64,000 bases of DNA, from NCBI GenBank assembly GCA_035276475.1, contig DATELQ010000039.1, positions 8,207 through 72,206 on the forward strand, in the 5' to 3' direction. The notes beneath the pieces were generated by a model. The model did no database searches. It saw nothing but the letters and a program-made list of their open reading frames with translations, and was not told where the DNA came from. Below, in pieces: positions 8,286-17,430 of this stretch (its first letter is position 1; each line of letters begins with the position of its first letter). A program made the translations under genes and the position numbers. The stretch comes from DATDFB01 sp035276475 (lineage in GTDB: Bacteria > Acidobacteriota > Thermoanaerobaculia > Gp7-AA8).

Positions 8286-8909
8286 TCAGGCGCGTCCGGC
8301 GCGCCCAGAAATCGATTGAATGGCTTGTTCGGCCGCGCGGTAGCCGACGTCGATGTCGCGCTCCTCGCCGCCGAGGTAGACGCGTCCGAAGCTGCCGAAC
8401 GCGCGCACTTCCAATACGTTGATGTTCGCCGCCTTCTCCGCCTCGTTGGCGGCGATGGCGGCGTAGCCGGCCGGCGCGCACTCCATCACGTACAGCGACT
8501 GACCCGGGACGATCATGTCGCCGTGGCGGGTGCGGTTGATGAGCTGGCAGTGGTAGTCGGACATGTTCCGGATGACCTGGCTGGTGGTGATCTCTGGCTT
8601 GATGCGCTGCTCTTCCTTGAGGTCGAGCGCGTCGAGGATGGCCCGGCCGGCCTGGCGCACGTCAGCCTGCGAGTCGGAGTGGAGCTCGAGCATGCCGTAG
8701 AGGCGCTCGATGATCATCATGCCGGGGCGGACGTCGGTCGCTTTCAGGGCGACGTCGGTGACGCGCATGATGTCCATGCCCGGCGCGACCTCGACGAAGA
8801 GCGATGCCTGTCCGGGCACCGGAAGGAAGCCTTGCGCGACGGTGCCGAGGAACGACGCGAATTGCGGCTGGAGAGAATCGATGAAGACGTAGCAGCGAAG
8901 CTCGCTCAA
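8286..8909 (-). CDS. BMC-T tandem-domain shell protein (second paralogue)
   Basis: This 207-residue protein contains two BMC domains, recognisable from GMDIMRVTDVALKATDVRPG in the first half and CAPAGYAAIAANEAEKAANI in the second. The LQPQ and GFLPVPGQASL elements near the N-terminus match my recollection of an H. ochraceum BMC-T. The start codon is TTG at 8907-8909, three bases after the stop of the DeoC fusion gene; no in-frame ATG fits better. Together with the other BMC-T it would give two different trimers, possibly with different pores. Confidence 0.88.
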   Translation of the reverse strand: MSELRCYVFIDSLQPQFASFLGTVAQGFLPVPGQASLFVEVAPGMDIMRVTDVALKATDVRPGMMIIERLYGMLELHSDSQADVRQAGRAILDALDLKEEQRIKPEITTSQVIRNMSDYHCQLINRTRHGDMIVPGQSLYVMECAPAGYAAIAANEAEKAANINVLEVRAFGSFGRVYLGGEERDIDVGYRAAEQAIQSISGRAGRA

Positions 8910-8912
8910 TCT

Positions 8913-10160
<1,248 letters not shown>

Positions 10161-10194
10161 TGGAACCAGGCGGCGGAGGATAGCACGGGGGAGA

Positions 10195-10225
10195 GCGCTT
10201 GGCGGTTTGCGGTTGGCGGTTAGGG
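10195..10225. repeat. GGCGGTT-type micro-repeat, related to the arms around 45450 and 45843
   Basis: The segment reads as alternating GGCGGTTT, GCGGTT and GGCGGTTAGGG units just before the operon's first start codon. The same word order appears in the inverted repeat arms flanking the degenerate four-helix-bundle gene at 45450-45843. It probably belongs to one dispersed repeat family; no function is visible. Confidence 0.5.
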
Positions 10226-10234
10226 CGCCGGACA

Positions 10235-10339
10235 GTGCGGGCAGGGAGTCCGCACGTGCGGGCAAGGCGTCCGCACGTGGCGGCAAGGCGTCCGCACGTG
10301 GCGGCAGGGGGTCCGCACGTGGCGGCAGGGGGTCCGCAC
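10235..10339. repeat. Five tandem 21-bp repeats upstream of the microcompartment operon
   Basis: Units of 21 bases start at 10235, 10256, 10277, 10298 and 10319, with a partial sixth from 10340. The pattern is GTGGCGGCAAGGCGTCCGCA plus C, with variation at a few sites; the last two complete units are identical. Each unit has GTG(C/G)... and ...CGCAC ends, so junctions form a GCACGTG(C/G) palindrome. It lies between the SnoaL-like gene's stop and the RpiB-DeoC start, inside the likely promoter region of the operon. Confidence 0.9.
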
Positions 10340-10348
10340 GTGGCGCGC

Positions 10349-10367
10349 GGGCGCACGCCGTGCGCCC
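10349..10367. repeat. Short GC palindrome, copy 1 (GGGGCGCA-TGCGCCCC family)
   Basis: GGGCGCA (10349-10355) and TGCGCCC (10361-10367) pair around CGCCG. The same core occurs at 43457-43477 and 50884-50910. All three copies sit right at the 3' end of a gene, here directly against the stop codon of the SnoaL-like gene, which suggests use as a terminator or mRNA-stabilising hairpin. Confidence 0.7.
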
Positions 10368-10775
10368 CTACCCCGCGATCTGCTGCTGAATCGCCAGCCG
10401 GTCGGTGACCATCCGGTGCTCCGCGATCTTTCCCTCGCGGAACGTCAGGATGTCGATCACCTCGAACGCCACCGCCCTCCCCGTTCCCGGCGCGCCCATG
10501 AACTCGCCGCGGTGCGTCCCGGCAAACGTCTTGCGCGTCACCACCTTCTCGCTGTCGGCGACCTGCTCGTCGATGCGGACGTGGAGGTCGGGGAAGGCCG
10601 TGCGGAGGTAGCCGAAGAGCATCTTCACGCCGTCGCGCGTCGGCGGAACGCCGGGGAACGGCGTGTGGTCGACGAAGTCGACGGCGAGGAGCTCGTCGAC
10701 GACGTCGAGGTTGCCCTGCGATTGCGCTTCGTCGACGAGGCGGCGGACGAGAAGCTTGTGCGTGTCGGCGGACAT
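10368..10775 (-). CDS. SnoaL-like/NTF2-fold ester cyclase-type protein
   Basis: The 135-residue protein reads as a typical SnoaL-like small domain: NKL-type N-terminal helix, VDELLAVDFVDHTPFPGVPP, GVKMLFGYLRTAFPDLHVRI, EFMGAPGTGRAVAFEVIDIL and FREGKIAEHRMVTDRLAIQQ. Members of this fold include polyketide cyclases and many proteins of unknown substrate. The start MSADTHK is preferred over a start nine codons upstream because it fits family length. It stands apart from the BMC operon by 207 bases of repeats, so a link is not implied. Confidence 0.8.
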   Translation of the reverse strand: MSADTHKLLVRRLVDEAQSQGNLDVVDELLAVDFVDHTPFPGVPPTRDGVKMLFGYLRTAFPDLHVRIDEQVADSEKVVTRKTFAGTHRGEFMGAPGTGRAVAFEVIDILTFREGKIAEHRMVTDRLAIQQQIAG

Positions 10776-10809
10776 ACTCCACGTACGTCCGCCGATGCGC
10801 ATCGGATCT

Positions 10810-12789
10810 TTATCGCGCGGCGCGGCGCCGGATCGGATCGACGATCTTCGGCTGCCATCCCTTGTCGCCGTTCAGCGTCCAGGTGTCGGACAGGTACTGC
10901 TGTCCGGCGTAGCCGCCGAAGATCACCATCTGCTGCGTCGACGGGTCCCAGGCCATGCCGCCGTTCTCGCGGGCGGGCGGGACGCGGGGATACGTCACCT
11001 GGTGCCAGGTCGTGCCGTCCCACTCCCAGAAGTCGTCGGCGTAGACCTGGACCTGCGTCGTCGTGGCCGGCGCGCCGTTCGTGCCCGGCACCTCGACCGT
11101 GTCGACGCGCACTCCGCCGAAGAGGAGGACGTTGCCGGTCGTCGGATTCACCGCCACCTGCGCGCCGAAGCGGGCCGGGGGTACCGTGGCGGGCTTGATC
11201 TCCGTCCAGCGCGTGCCGTCGAACGACCACATGTCGTTGAAGCGCGTGACGCGCTCCTGCGACGCCGGCCGTCCCTGGCCGCCGAAGATCACCGTCTTTT
11301 TCAGGTGCGGATCGAACCACATCGAGGCGAGGATGCGCTGCGGCGGAAGATCGCGGTCGACCTCCGTCCACGCCGTGCCGTCCCACAACCACGTCTGATT
11401 GATGTAGTCGGTGATGTAGCCGCCGAAGAGCACGGTCTTCTTCAGGGTCTGGTCGTACGTCATGCTGCTGAAGCTGCGCGCCGGCGGCGCCTTCGAGAGG
11501 CCGGTGATCGACTTCCAGTCGCTGAAGTCGTACTCCGACATCGACGAGTCGGAGCAGACGACGACGATCTTCTTGCGGTCGACGTCGAGCGCGCCGTTGG
11601 CCGACGCGCACACCGGCGGCGGAAGGGTGTTGGTCAGCGGCGCGCGCTGCCACTTGCCGAACTGGTACTTCCAGAGGTCGGCGTACGTCGTGTACGGATC
11701 GATGCCCCCGAAGAGCCAGACGGCGTTCGTGTTCGGATCGCTCAGGAAGACGAACTGCTCGCGCCCGGGCGGGGTGAAGTTCGGATCGACGATCTGCGTC
11801 CAGTCGCCGGCGGAGTAGGTCCACATCTCGTTGCGCGGGGCGCCGCCCAGGACGGGGTTGCCGCCGAAGAGGAGCACCTGCTGGCGGGCCAGGTCGAACG
11901 TCATGGCCGCGCCGAAGACCCGGCCGACGTTCAGTTTCACCGTGACGGGGTTCCACTGGTTCCCATCCCACTCCTCGCTCTGCTCGATGTTGCTGACGCC
12001 CGCGCAGGCGCCGCCGGTGAAGAACACCGTACCGTTGGTGTCCTGCCCGACGAGACCGCCTTCGTTGACGCAGCTCGGCAGGCGCGTGCCGGTCTTTTCC
12101 TTCCAGGCCGGAACGCTCGGGTCGTAGGTGTATTGATGCGTGGCGATGTTCGTGTCGACGCCGAGCATCAGGATGTTCGCGCGCGCGGCGTCCCAGGCCA
12201 GGAGCGGCTTGTCGACGGCCGGGCCGTCGGCGATGACCTGGCGCCACGTCGTGCCGTCGAACTCCCACGTGTCGTGCAGCGTCGTGACGGTCTTGTTGTC
12301 GGCGCTGATGGTGGCGCCGCCGAAGAGGACGACGCGGTCGCGCAGCGGATCGTAGGCCGCGCCGGAGAGCACGCGCGGCGTCGGCGAATTCGGCGGGCTG
12401 AGCTGCTTCCAGTCGCCATCCTTATAGATCCAGGTGTCGTTCAGGTCGGTCTTGCCGTTGCCGGTGCGGCCGCCGAACATGACGATGCGGTTGCGCGCCG
12501 AGTCCCACACCATGACGTGGCCGTAGCGCCCGGTCGGGACGTGGATGGGAAAGAGCTGCGTCCAGATCGTGCCGTTCCAGTCCCACGTGTCGTTGAATTC
12601 ATAGGAGAGCTTCGTGCCGCTGGTGTCGGTGGCGGTGCTGCCGCCGAAGAGGATGGTGTGCGTGGTTACGGGGACGTAAACCATGCGCGCATCGAAGCGC
12701 GCGCTCGGCGTCGTGGCGAGCGCGGCGGAGGCGACGAAAAGCGTGGCCAGAGAGAGGAACAGCGCACGTCGGGGCGAGAAGTCGCTCAT
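10810..12789 (-). CDS. Secreted kelch-repeat beta-propeller protein
   Basis: The 659-residue product starts with a signal peptide (RRALFLSLATLFVASAALA). The rest is a run of roughly twelve ~50-residue kelch units, each ending with a variant of IVMFGG or VLFGG and containing a ...DTW.W.G..W... strand; FGG is recognisable in about nine of them. It would fold as one or two beta-propellers outside the cytoplasm. The start MSDFSPRR was chosen because a 94-residue upstream extension has no signal character and overlaps the divergent small gene. No catalytic residues can be assigned. Confidence 0.85.
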   Translation of the reverse strand: MSDFSPRRALFLSLATLFVASAALATTPSARFDARMVYVPVTTHTILFGGSTATDTSGTKLSYEFNDTWDWNGTIWTQLFPIHVPTGRYGHVMVWDSARNRIVMFGGRTGNGKTDLNDTWIYKDGDWKQLSPPNSPTPRVLSGAAYDPLRDRVVLFGGATISADNKTVTTLHDTWEFDGTTWRQVIADGPAVDKPLLAWDAARANILMLGVDTNIATHQYTYDPSVPAWKEKTGTRLPSCVNEGGLVGQDTNGTVFFTGGACAGVSNIEQSEEWDGNQWNPVTVKLNVGRVFGAAMTFDLARQQVLLFGGNPVLGGAPRNEMWTYSAGDWTQIVDPNFTPPGREQFVFLSDPNTNAVWLFGGIDPYTTYADLWKYQFGKWQRAPLTNTLPPPVCASANGALDVDRKKIVVVCSDSSMSEYDFSDWKSITGLSKAPPARSFSSMTYDQTLKKTVLFGGYITDYINQTWLWDGTAWTEVDRDLPPQRILASMWFDPHLKKTVIFGGQGRPASQERVTRFNDMWSFDGTRWTEIKPATVPPARFGAQVAVNPTTGNVLLFGGVRVDTVEVPGTNGAPATTTQVQVYADDFWEWDGTTWHQVTYPRVPPARENGGMAWDPSTQQMVIFGGYAGQQYLSDTWTLNGDKGWQPKIVDPIRRRAAR

Positions 12790-12904
12790 ATTCGATCGCG
12801 TGGCAACCGGACGGGTCCGAGGATTAATCCCCTGTGGGACGCGCGTCGGCGCGCAAAGGTTTCCGGGCCCATCGTTTGCTGTTTCTCCATGGCGGAGGAG
12901 ACGC
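12790..12904. promoter_or_regulatory. Divergent promoter region between the kelch gene and the NHLP-like gene
   Basis: This 115-base gap lies between two genes transcribed away from each other, so it should hold both promoters. A strong ribosome binding site GGAGGAG (12894-12900) precedes the plus-strand ATG at 12905 by four bases and fixes that start. I see no convincing -35/-10 pair. Confidence 0.45.
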
Positions 12905-13141
12905 ATGAGAAACGAGATGATCGGCGCCGTGGTGCGCCGCGCCATGGAGCACCCGGAGTTCCGCCGCCGCCTGATCGAGAACCCCAGCGAGGCGCTGAAA
13001 GCCCACGGCTTCGCCCTCGAGGAGCCGGAGATGGCCGAGATCGAGCGCATCCGTACGCGGCTGGGAGGCAACGACGTCGAGCAGGAGTTGGTGTCGGTGG
13101 CGGAGCAGTATGGCCTAAATCCGAATCCGCAACGTCACTAA
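12905..13141 (+). CDS. Small NHLP-leader-like protein (possible orphan RiPP precursor)
   Basis: The 78-residue protein resembles the nitrile-hydratase-derived leader (NHLP/Os1348-like clan): AVVRRAMEHPEFRRRLIENP followed by SEALKAHGFALEEPEM. In that clan the helical leader ends near a double Gly; here RTRLGG is followed by a 23-residue tail (NDVEQELVSVAEQYGLNPNP...). That tail has no Cys and a single Ser, so a modified core is not obvious. No maturase or peptidase-transporter lies nearby. The start is set by GGAGGAG. Its 3' end overlaps the convergent porin gene by 27 bases. It could be a free-standing protein of the fold. Confidence 0.7.
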   Translation: MRNEMIGAVVRRAMEHPEFRRRLIENPSEALKAHGFALEEPEMAEIERIRTRLGGNDVEQELVSVAEQYGLNPNPQRH

Positions 13142-14425
13142 CGTCTCGTCCGGCCTGAGGCGCGCCCCCGGCACGACGATCACGTGCTTCGCGCGCTCGA
13201 TCGTAAGATCCGTGTGCTTGGCGAAGCCGACGCGGACGCCGTAGTCGATCTTCACCCAGTTCCACCACATGCTGGGATCGACGAAGGTCCGCGGCCCTTT
13301 GAAGTCGTTCTGCAGGGCGCTCCAGCGCAGCGCCGGCTGGACGCCCTGCACCAGCGACTCGCCGCCGACGCTCGGCCCGAACGACCACGGGACCTGATAC
13401 CCGACCTCGACCTCTTCTCCCTGTCGATGCAAGCCGGCGAAGAGCTGCTTCGTGTACTGCACCGTCGCCGTCAAGCCTTTCCACTCGGTGTAGATCCGCG
13501 TGCCCGTCTCTTCCTTCCGCCGTCCGCTGATCGGGAGGCTGATGTTGAAGCCCTCCGGGCCGTTCAGGAGGTCGAGGTCGGCGCCGTAGAACGTCCCCGT
13601 AAGTTGTTCGCGGTCCGCCATGGAGCGGCGGTAGTGGAAGACGAGGGCGTCAAAGCCGCAGTTCTGCGCGGCGTTCTGCCAGCGGTAGCCGACTCCCTGC
13701 CCGAACTGGACGTGGTCGGTCTTTAAAAAGTAGTCCTCGGTCTCCGCGTTGTAGAGGATCGGAATGCCCGATTTGAAGTAGGGATCGGGGTTCGGCGTCA
13801 ACAGTTCCTTGATGCCGTTGTCGCCCGCGAGGGCGTTCGAATCGCGGAAGTAGAGCGGATTGCCGCTCGTGCCGGAGAGGCGCCAGTAGAGGTTCCGCCC
13901 GACCGAGCCGCCGCCCAGGAAGCCGACGTCCTCGAAGCGGTTGAACGCCGTCGCCGCCAGGCCGTAGCTCTCGAGGAGCCGCGTCGGCTGCCGCTCCATA
14001 TGCGGGAACTTCCCTGCCTGGATGAAGAACGACGTCCCCTCGGGGCGATCGAGGAACTCGGGCTTCGGCCCGAGGCGGAGCCACAGCTCGTCGGCGTCGA
14101 ACTTCTTGTCTTCGCTCGTCGGATTGCGGCGGTACTTGTCCTGCCCGTGCACCTGCGCGTGCGCGGCGAACCAGCTGCCGTAATTCGCGTCGAGCCGCAG
14201 CTGCGCGACGCTCAATTCCGTGTGCCGCCCCGCGTTCACGGTCTCCAAGGAGCCGGTCGTCTCCCCCACGGGCAGAAAGCTCGGCGGGAACGGGAAGGCC
14301 AGGGCGCGCTTCGCTTCTTTGCTGTCGCGGTAGTTCGCGCGCAGCTCTAGGCGCGTGCCGAACGTCCACTGTCCGTACAGCGCCGGGGCAGACAACAAAA
14401 CGATCAACGCGGCGACACGTCGCAT
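13115..14425 (-). CDS. Putative outer-membrane beta-barrel (porin-like) protein
   Basis: The 436-residue product has a signal peptide (MRRVAALIVLLSAPALYGQ) and then WTFGTRLELRANY, the start of an alternating hydrophobic/polar strand pattern running to the C-terminus (TLVTLRIRI). Aromatic belts (GYRWQNAA, MWWNWVKIDYGVRVGF) and long polar loops fit a barrel anchored in the outer membrane, in the style of alginate/phosphate-selective porins. The start is taken at the ATG of MRRVAAL; an upstream extension would enter the dispersed repeat. The substrate is unknown. Confidence 0.7.
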   Translation of the reverse strand: MRRVAALIVLLSAPALYGQWTFGTRLELRANYRDSKEAKRALAFPFPPSFLPVGETTGSLETVNAGRHTELSVAQLRLDANYGSWFAAHAQVHGQDKYRRNPTSEDKKFDADELWLRLGPKPEFLDRPEGTSFFIQAGKFPHMERQPTRLLESYGLAATAFNRFEDVGFLGGGSVGRNLYWRLSGTSGNPLYFRDSNALAGDNGIKELLTPNPDPYFKSGIPILYNAETEDYFLKTDHVQFGQGVGYRWQNAAQNCGFDALVFHYRRSMADREQLTGTFYGADLDLLNGPEGFNISLPISGRRKEETGTRIYTEWKGLTATVQYTKQLFAGLHRQGEEVEVGYQVPWSFGPSVGGESLVQGVQPALRWSALQNDFKGPRTFVDPSMWWNWVKIDYGVRVGFAKHTDLTIERAKHVIVVPGARLRPDETLVTLRIRI

Positions 14426-14470
14426 TCCGCACCTCGTACGTTGTTGGGGAGTCGATTGGATTGTATCAGG

Positions 14471-14586
14471 AGGGAACAGGGCACAGGGAACGGGGCACAG
14501 GGAACGGGGCACAGGTGGTGTTCTGGCGAATGCACATGCCGCGGCAAAACAACCACCTGTGCCCCGTTCCCTGTGCTCTGTCCCCT
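14471..14586. repeat. Dispersed long-hairpin repeat, copy 2 (ACAGGGCACAGG family)
   Basis: The left arm (14471-14522) repeats GGAACGGGGCACA-type words and ends with GGTGGTGTT. The right arm (14551-14586) is AACCACCTGTGCCCCGTTCC and onward to TCCCCT. Arms pair over about 35 bases with a ~30-base loop containing ATGCACATGCCGCGGC. The right arm ends on the stop codon of the PAS/DUF4388 gene, so it probably forms that gene's 3' hairpin. Confidence 0.85.
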
Positions 14587-15910
14587 ACGAACCGCAGAGA
14601 CGGCACGCGTGATAGCCCGCCTCCGTCGCATCGGCGACGTTCGTGAACATGATCCGCGTCTCCTCGTCGATCCGGCGCGCGGAGCCGCAGCTCATCCGGT
14701 GGAACTTTCGCGCGACCGGGCTGGCGATGAAGAGCTCCGTCCCGGCCGGTCGCGGCGGGGGCGGCGGCGGGATCTCGATCTCGTCCTCGAGCTCGTCGGC
14801 GACGTGCGCGAGGAGCAGCGCGCCGACGTCGATGCGCAGCGGCACGAGCTGCAGCGACGGAATCTCGCCGGCGACGAACGCGTACTTCGCGTTGCGCCAC
14901 GACAGGACGTGACTGATCTCCTCCTCCGCTTTTTCCTGCAGCACTTCGACGAGCTGCTCTTCGCTGACCGCGCTGAGCATGATGAGAATGCGCCCCAAGG
15001 CGAGGTGCGTGGCGCGCTGGATCTCGAGCGCGCGGTGGCGCTGCTCCTCGGAAATGATGCCGCGGTCGATGAGGCGCATGGTCAGGAAGCGCGACGGATC
15101 ACTCGACGAGACGGAGAAGACGCGTCCGTTCTCGAAGAAGATCTCGACTTCGCGCCGCCCGCTGGCAAGGACGAGCGTTCCGGTGGCCTCGGCCGCGCCG
15201 TACGCGATGAGGAGCTCGGCGGGCGTCGTGTCGAGCGGCAGCCACTTCGCGGTCTGCGGCGCCGGGAGCCGCTCCTCGACGAGCTTCCCCTCGGCCACTT
15301 TGCGCCGCGCGATCTCCGTCCGCAGGGCGTTGGCCATGATGCGCAGCTCGTTCGCCTTCTCCTCGAGCGTGGCCTCGCGGCGCGCGAGCTCGGTCTCGCG
15401 CTGCGAGAGCTGCAGGCGGAGGTCGTCGATGGTCCGCCGCAGGTCGGCGACGATCTGCTCGGTGAAGGCCCGCTCGTTCGCCGGCACGGCCGGACGCCGC
15501 GGCTCCTCGGGCGCGTCATCGATGACGAAGACGAAGAAGTCGCCCTCGCCGACGAGCGCCGCCGCCACGACGACGTTGTGCACGTAGCCGCGGCGGTCGA
15601 CGATCCGCTTCTCGATGCGATAGCGGCGGATGTCGCCGTTGCGCAACCGGCGGACGAGCGCCGCCTCGCGCTTGGCGTCGTCGGCGTGCGTGATGTCGTT
15701 GAACCGCACGCGCCGCAACTGCTCCTGCGTGTAGCCGGCGATCTCGGCGAAGCGGTCGTTCACGTACAGCCACGCGCCGTCGCGGTCGACGAAGGCGATG
15801 CCGAGCGGCGACTGATCGACCGCAGGGCGGAAGCGATCGCGCGGCACGGGCGGCGCGGGCTTGCGGAGCAGAGACGGAAGCTTCAGCAAGGGAGGAAGAA
15901 AGGTTACCAC
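14585..15910 (-). CDS. PAS - coiled coil - DUF4388 (PATAN) protein with Ada-like zinc-binding tail
   Basis: The 441-residue protein has a PAS domain at ~25-135 (DQSPLGIAFVDRDGAWLYVN, FAEIAGYTQEQL), a coiled coil at ~145-205, and a DUF4388/PATAN domain at ~215-370 (GTLVLASGRREVEIFFENGR ... ISEEQRHRALEIQRATH). A Pro-rich spacer follows, then a ~50-residue tail with Cys pairs (RMSCGSARRI, AGYHACRLCGS) resembling the metal-binding part of Ada. PATAN proteins often take part in gliding motility or two-component networks. The GTG start overlaps the stop of the AI-2E transporter family gene by seven bases; a different start is possible. Confidence 0.75.
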   Translation of the reverse strand: MVTFLPPLLKLPSLLRKPAPPVPRDRFRPAVDQSPLGIAFVDRDGAWLYVNDRFAEIAGYTQEQLRRVRFNDITHADDAKREAALVRRLRNGDIRRYRIEKRIVDRRGYVHNVVVAAALVGEGDFFVFVIDDAPEEPRRPAVPANERAFTEQIVADLRRTIDDLRLQLSQRETELARREATLEEKANELRIMANALRTEIARRKVAEGKLVEERLPAPQTAKWLPLDTTPAELLIAYGAAEATGTLVLASGRREVEIFFENGRVFSVSSSDPSRFLTMRLIDRGIISEEQRHRALEIQRATHLALGRILIMLSAVSEEQLVEVLQEKAEEEISHVLSWRNAKYAFVAGEIPSLQLVPLRIDVGALLLAHVADELEDEIEIPPPPPPRPAGTELFIASPVARKFHRMSCGSARRIDEETRIMFTNVADATEAGYHACRLCGS

Positions 15911-16995
15911 GGGCGCCGGCGCAGCGTGCCGGCGCGCCCGACATCCTGCCGCCGCTCGCGCCGCGCCACGAAGGCTTCTTCGAAGCCGACCTGAAGCACG
16001 GCCGCGACGGGGATGGCCATCAGCGCGCCGATGATGCCGAAGACCGTCGCGCCGATCATGAAGGCGATGAACGCGGTGAGCGGCGAGATCGCCACCTTGC
16101 GCGAAAGCACGCGCGGCGCGATGAAGAGGTTCTCGAGCTTCTGGAAAACGAGGGCCATGATCAGCACGCCCCAGAACTGCCAGCGCGAGTGCAGGAGGGC
16201 CATGATCAGCGCCGGCGTCATGCCGACGATCGGGCCGATGACCGGCACCAGCTCCCCAACGGTCGCGAACAACGCCAGCGGCAGCGCGTAGGGCACGCGC
16301 AGCGCCAGAAGCGCGACGAAGACGGCCAGGCCCATGATCGCGGAGAGGAGGATCTGCGCCGCCAGCCAGGAGCTCATCCGCCGCGCGATACGGTTGAGGA
16401 TGACCCGCCGCCGCGCCCGCACCTCGGGCGGAAAGACGAGGAGCACCATGTTCCGCAGCCGGTTCGCGTCGATGAGCATGTAGACGACCATGAAGAGGAC
16501 GGCGATGAACGAGCCGACCGCCGCGGCCGCGCCGCGGACGTAGACGACGACGCTGGCGCGCGGCAGCGTCAGGCCGTGCTGGCGGATGTACGCGCGCGCG
16601 CCGGCCATCGGGACGAAGCGCTCTAGCGGCGTGAGGATGTTGTGGTCGATGAGGTCCGGCAGCTGCGCGCCGAGGCTTCGGGTCTCGGTGATGACGCGCG
16701 GGACGATGAAGATGAGGAGCGCGAGGACGAGGACGACGAACGGGAGGTAGACGATCAGCACCGCGCCGCCGCGCGGGATGTTGCGGTGCAGAAGATGTCG
16801 TCCGACGACGCGCACGCGGTGCACGGCGGGGGCGATGCCCGCCGCGAGCACTGCCGCGAGAACGACGAGGAAGAGGACGTGCCGCGCGGCCCACAAGATC
16901 GCCAGCAGAGCGACGACAGCGACGACGACGAAGACTTTGCGCGCGAAGATGCCGATCTCGTCGCGGTGCTGCGGATCGCGCGGAACGAGGGCCAT
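15904..16995 (-). CDS. AI-2E family transporter (PerM-type permease)
   Basis: The 363-residue integral membrane protein matches the AI-2E/PerM family: paired N-terminal helices (VFVVVAVVALLAILWAARHV), a long soluble segment, then the conserved C-terminal block with VGELVPVIGPIVGMTPALIM and FIAPRVLSRKVAISPLTAFI. About eight membrane segments are visible. Members are linked to quorum-signal export or Na+/H+ antiport, but substrate cannot be read from sequence. It lies six bases downstream of the thioredoxin gene and overlaps the following PAS gene, so the three may form one transcript. Confidence 0.9.
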   Translation of the reverse strand: MALVPRDPQHRDEIGIFARKVFVVVAVVALLAILWAARHVLFLVVLAAVLAAGIAPAVHRVRVVGRHLLHRNIPRGGAVLIVYLPFVVLVLALLIFIVPRVITETRSLGAQLPDLIDHNILTPLERFVPMAGARAYIRQHGLTLPRASVVVYVRGAAAAVGSFIAVLFMVVYMLIDANRLRNMVLLVFPPEVRARRRVILNRIARRMSSWLAAQILLSAIMGLAVFVALLALRVPYALPLALFATVGELVPVIGPIVGMTPALIMALLHSRWQFWGVLIMALVFQKLENLFIAPRVLSRKVAISPLTAFIAFMIGATVFGIIGALMAIPVAAVLQVGFEEAFVARRERRQDVGRAGTLRRRPW

Positions 16996-17001
16996 CGCGC
17001 C

Positions 17002-17430
17002 TCAGCCAAGGTACTGCCGGATGGCTGCCTCGATGTGCCCCTTCGGCACGGCGCCGACGACGCGCCCCTTCTCCACGCCGTTCTCGAAGAAGACGAGGAG
17101 GGGAATGCTCATGGCGCGGTACTGGACGGCGGTGCGCTGGTTCTCGTCGACGTTGAGCTTCCCGATGCGGACGTCGTCGCGCTGCGACGCCAGTTCGTCG
17201 AGGACCGGCGCGATCATCCGGCAGGGACCGCACCACGGCGCCCAGAAGTCGACGAGCCACTTGCCGCTGCGAATCTGCTCCGCGAATTCCGCGTCGCTCA
17301 AGGTGACGGGATGGCCGTTGCTGTCGCCGCTTATCAGTTCCGCCTTGCAGTTGCCGCAGATCGCCTTCTTGCCGTTGCCGAGCTCAGGCACCCGATTGGC
17401 CTGCCCGCAGGAAGGACAGTTCATGATCAT
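17002..17430 (-). CDS. trxC: Thioredoxin 2 with N-terminal zinc ribbon
   Basis: The protein (142 residues; 140 if the second Met is used) begins with CPSCGQ and CGNCKA, the two CxxC pairs of the zinc ribbon unique to TrxC. The catalytic WCGPC is in VDFWAPWCGPCRMIAPVLDE, with the cis-Pro in AMSIPLLVFF. It reduces disulfides in the cytosol and is redox- and zinc-sensitive in E. coli. Two start codons, 17428-17430 and 17422-17424, lie within a TCATGATCATG palindrome that also holds the start of the divergent GNAT gene. Confidence 0.93.
   Translation of the reverse strand: MIMNCPSCGQANRVPELGNGKKAICGNCKAELISGDSNGHPVTLSDAEFAEQIRSGKWLVDFWAPWCGPCRMIAPVLDELASQRDDVRIGKLNVDENQRTAVQYRAMSIPLLVFFENGVEKGRVVGAVPKGHIEAAIRQYLG

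Noticed and set aside
10161..10286. N-terminal extension of the RpiB-DeoC fusion by 42 codons
   Set aside because: The extension is translation of the 21-bp tandem repeats and intergenic DNA; RpiB families start right at the ALGADHGG strand.
10235..10356. Possible CRISPR array
   Set aside because: The 21-base units are directly contiguous with no spacers, and there are no cas genes.
14585..17260. One 891-codon open frame on the minus strand
   Set aside because: Only the last 441 codons code for the PAS/DUF4388 protein. The upstream part is Arg/Pro-rich and lies in the wrong frame of the AI-2E transporter family gene.
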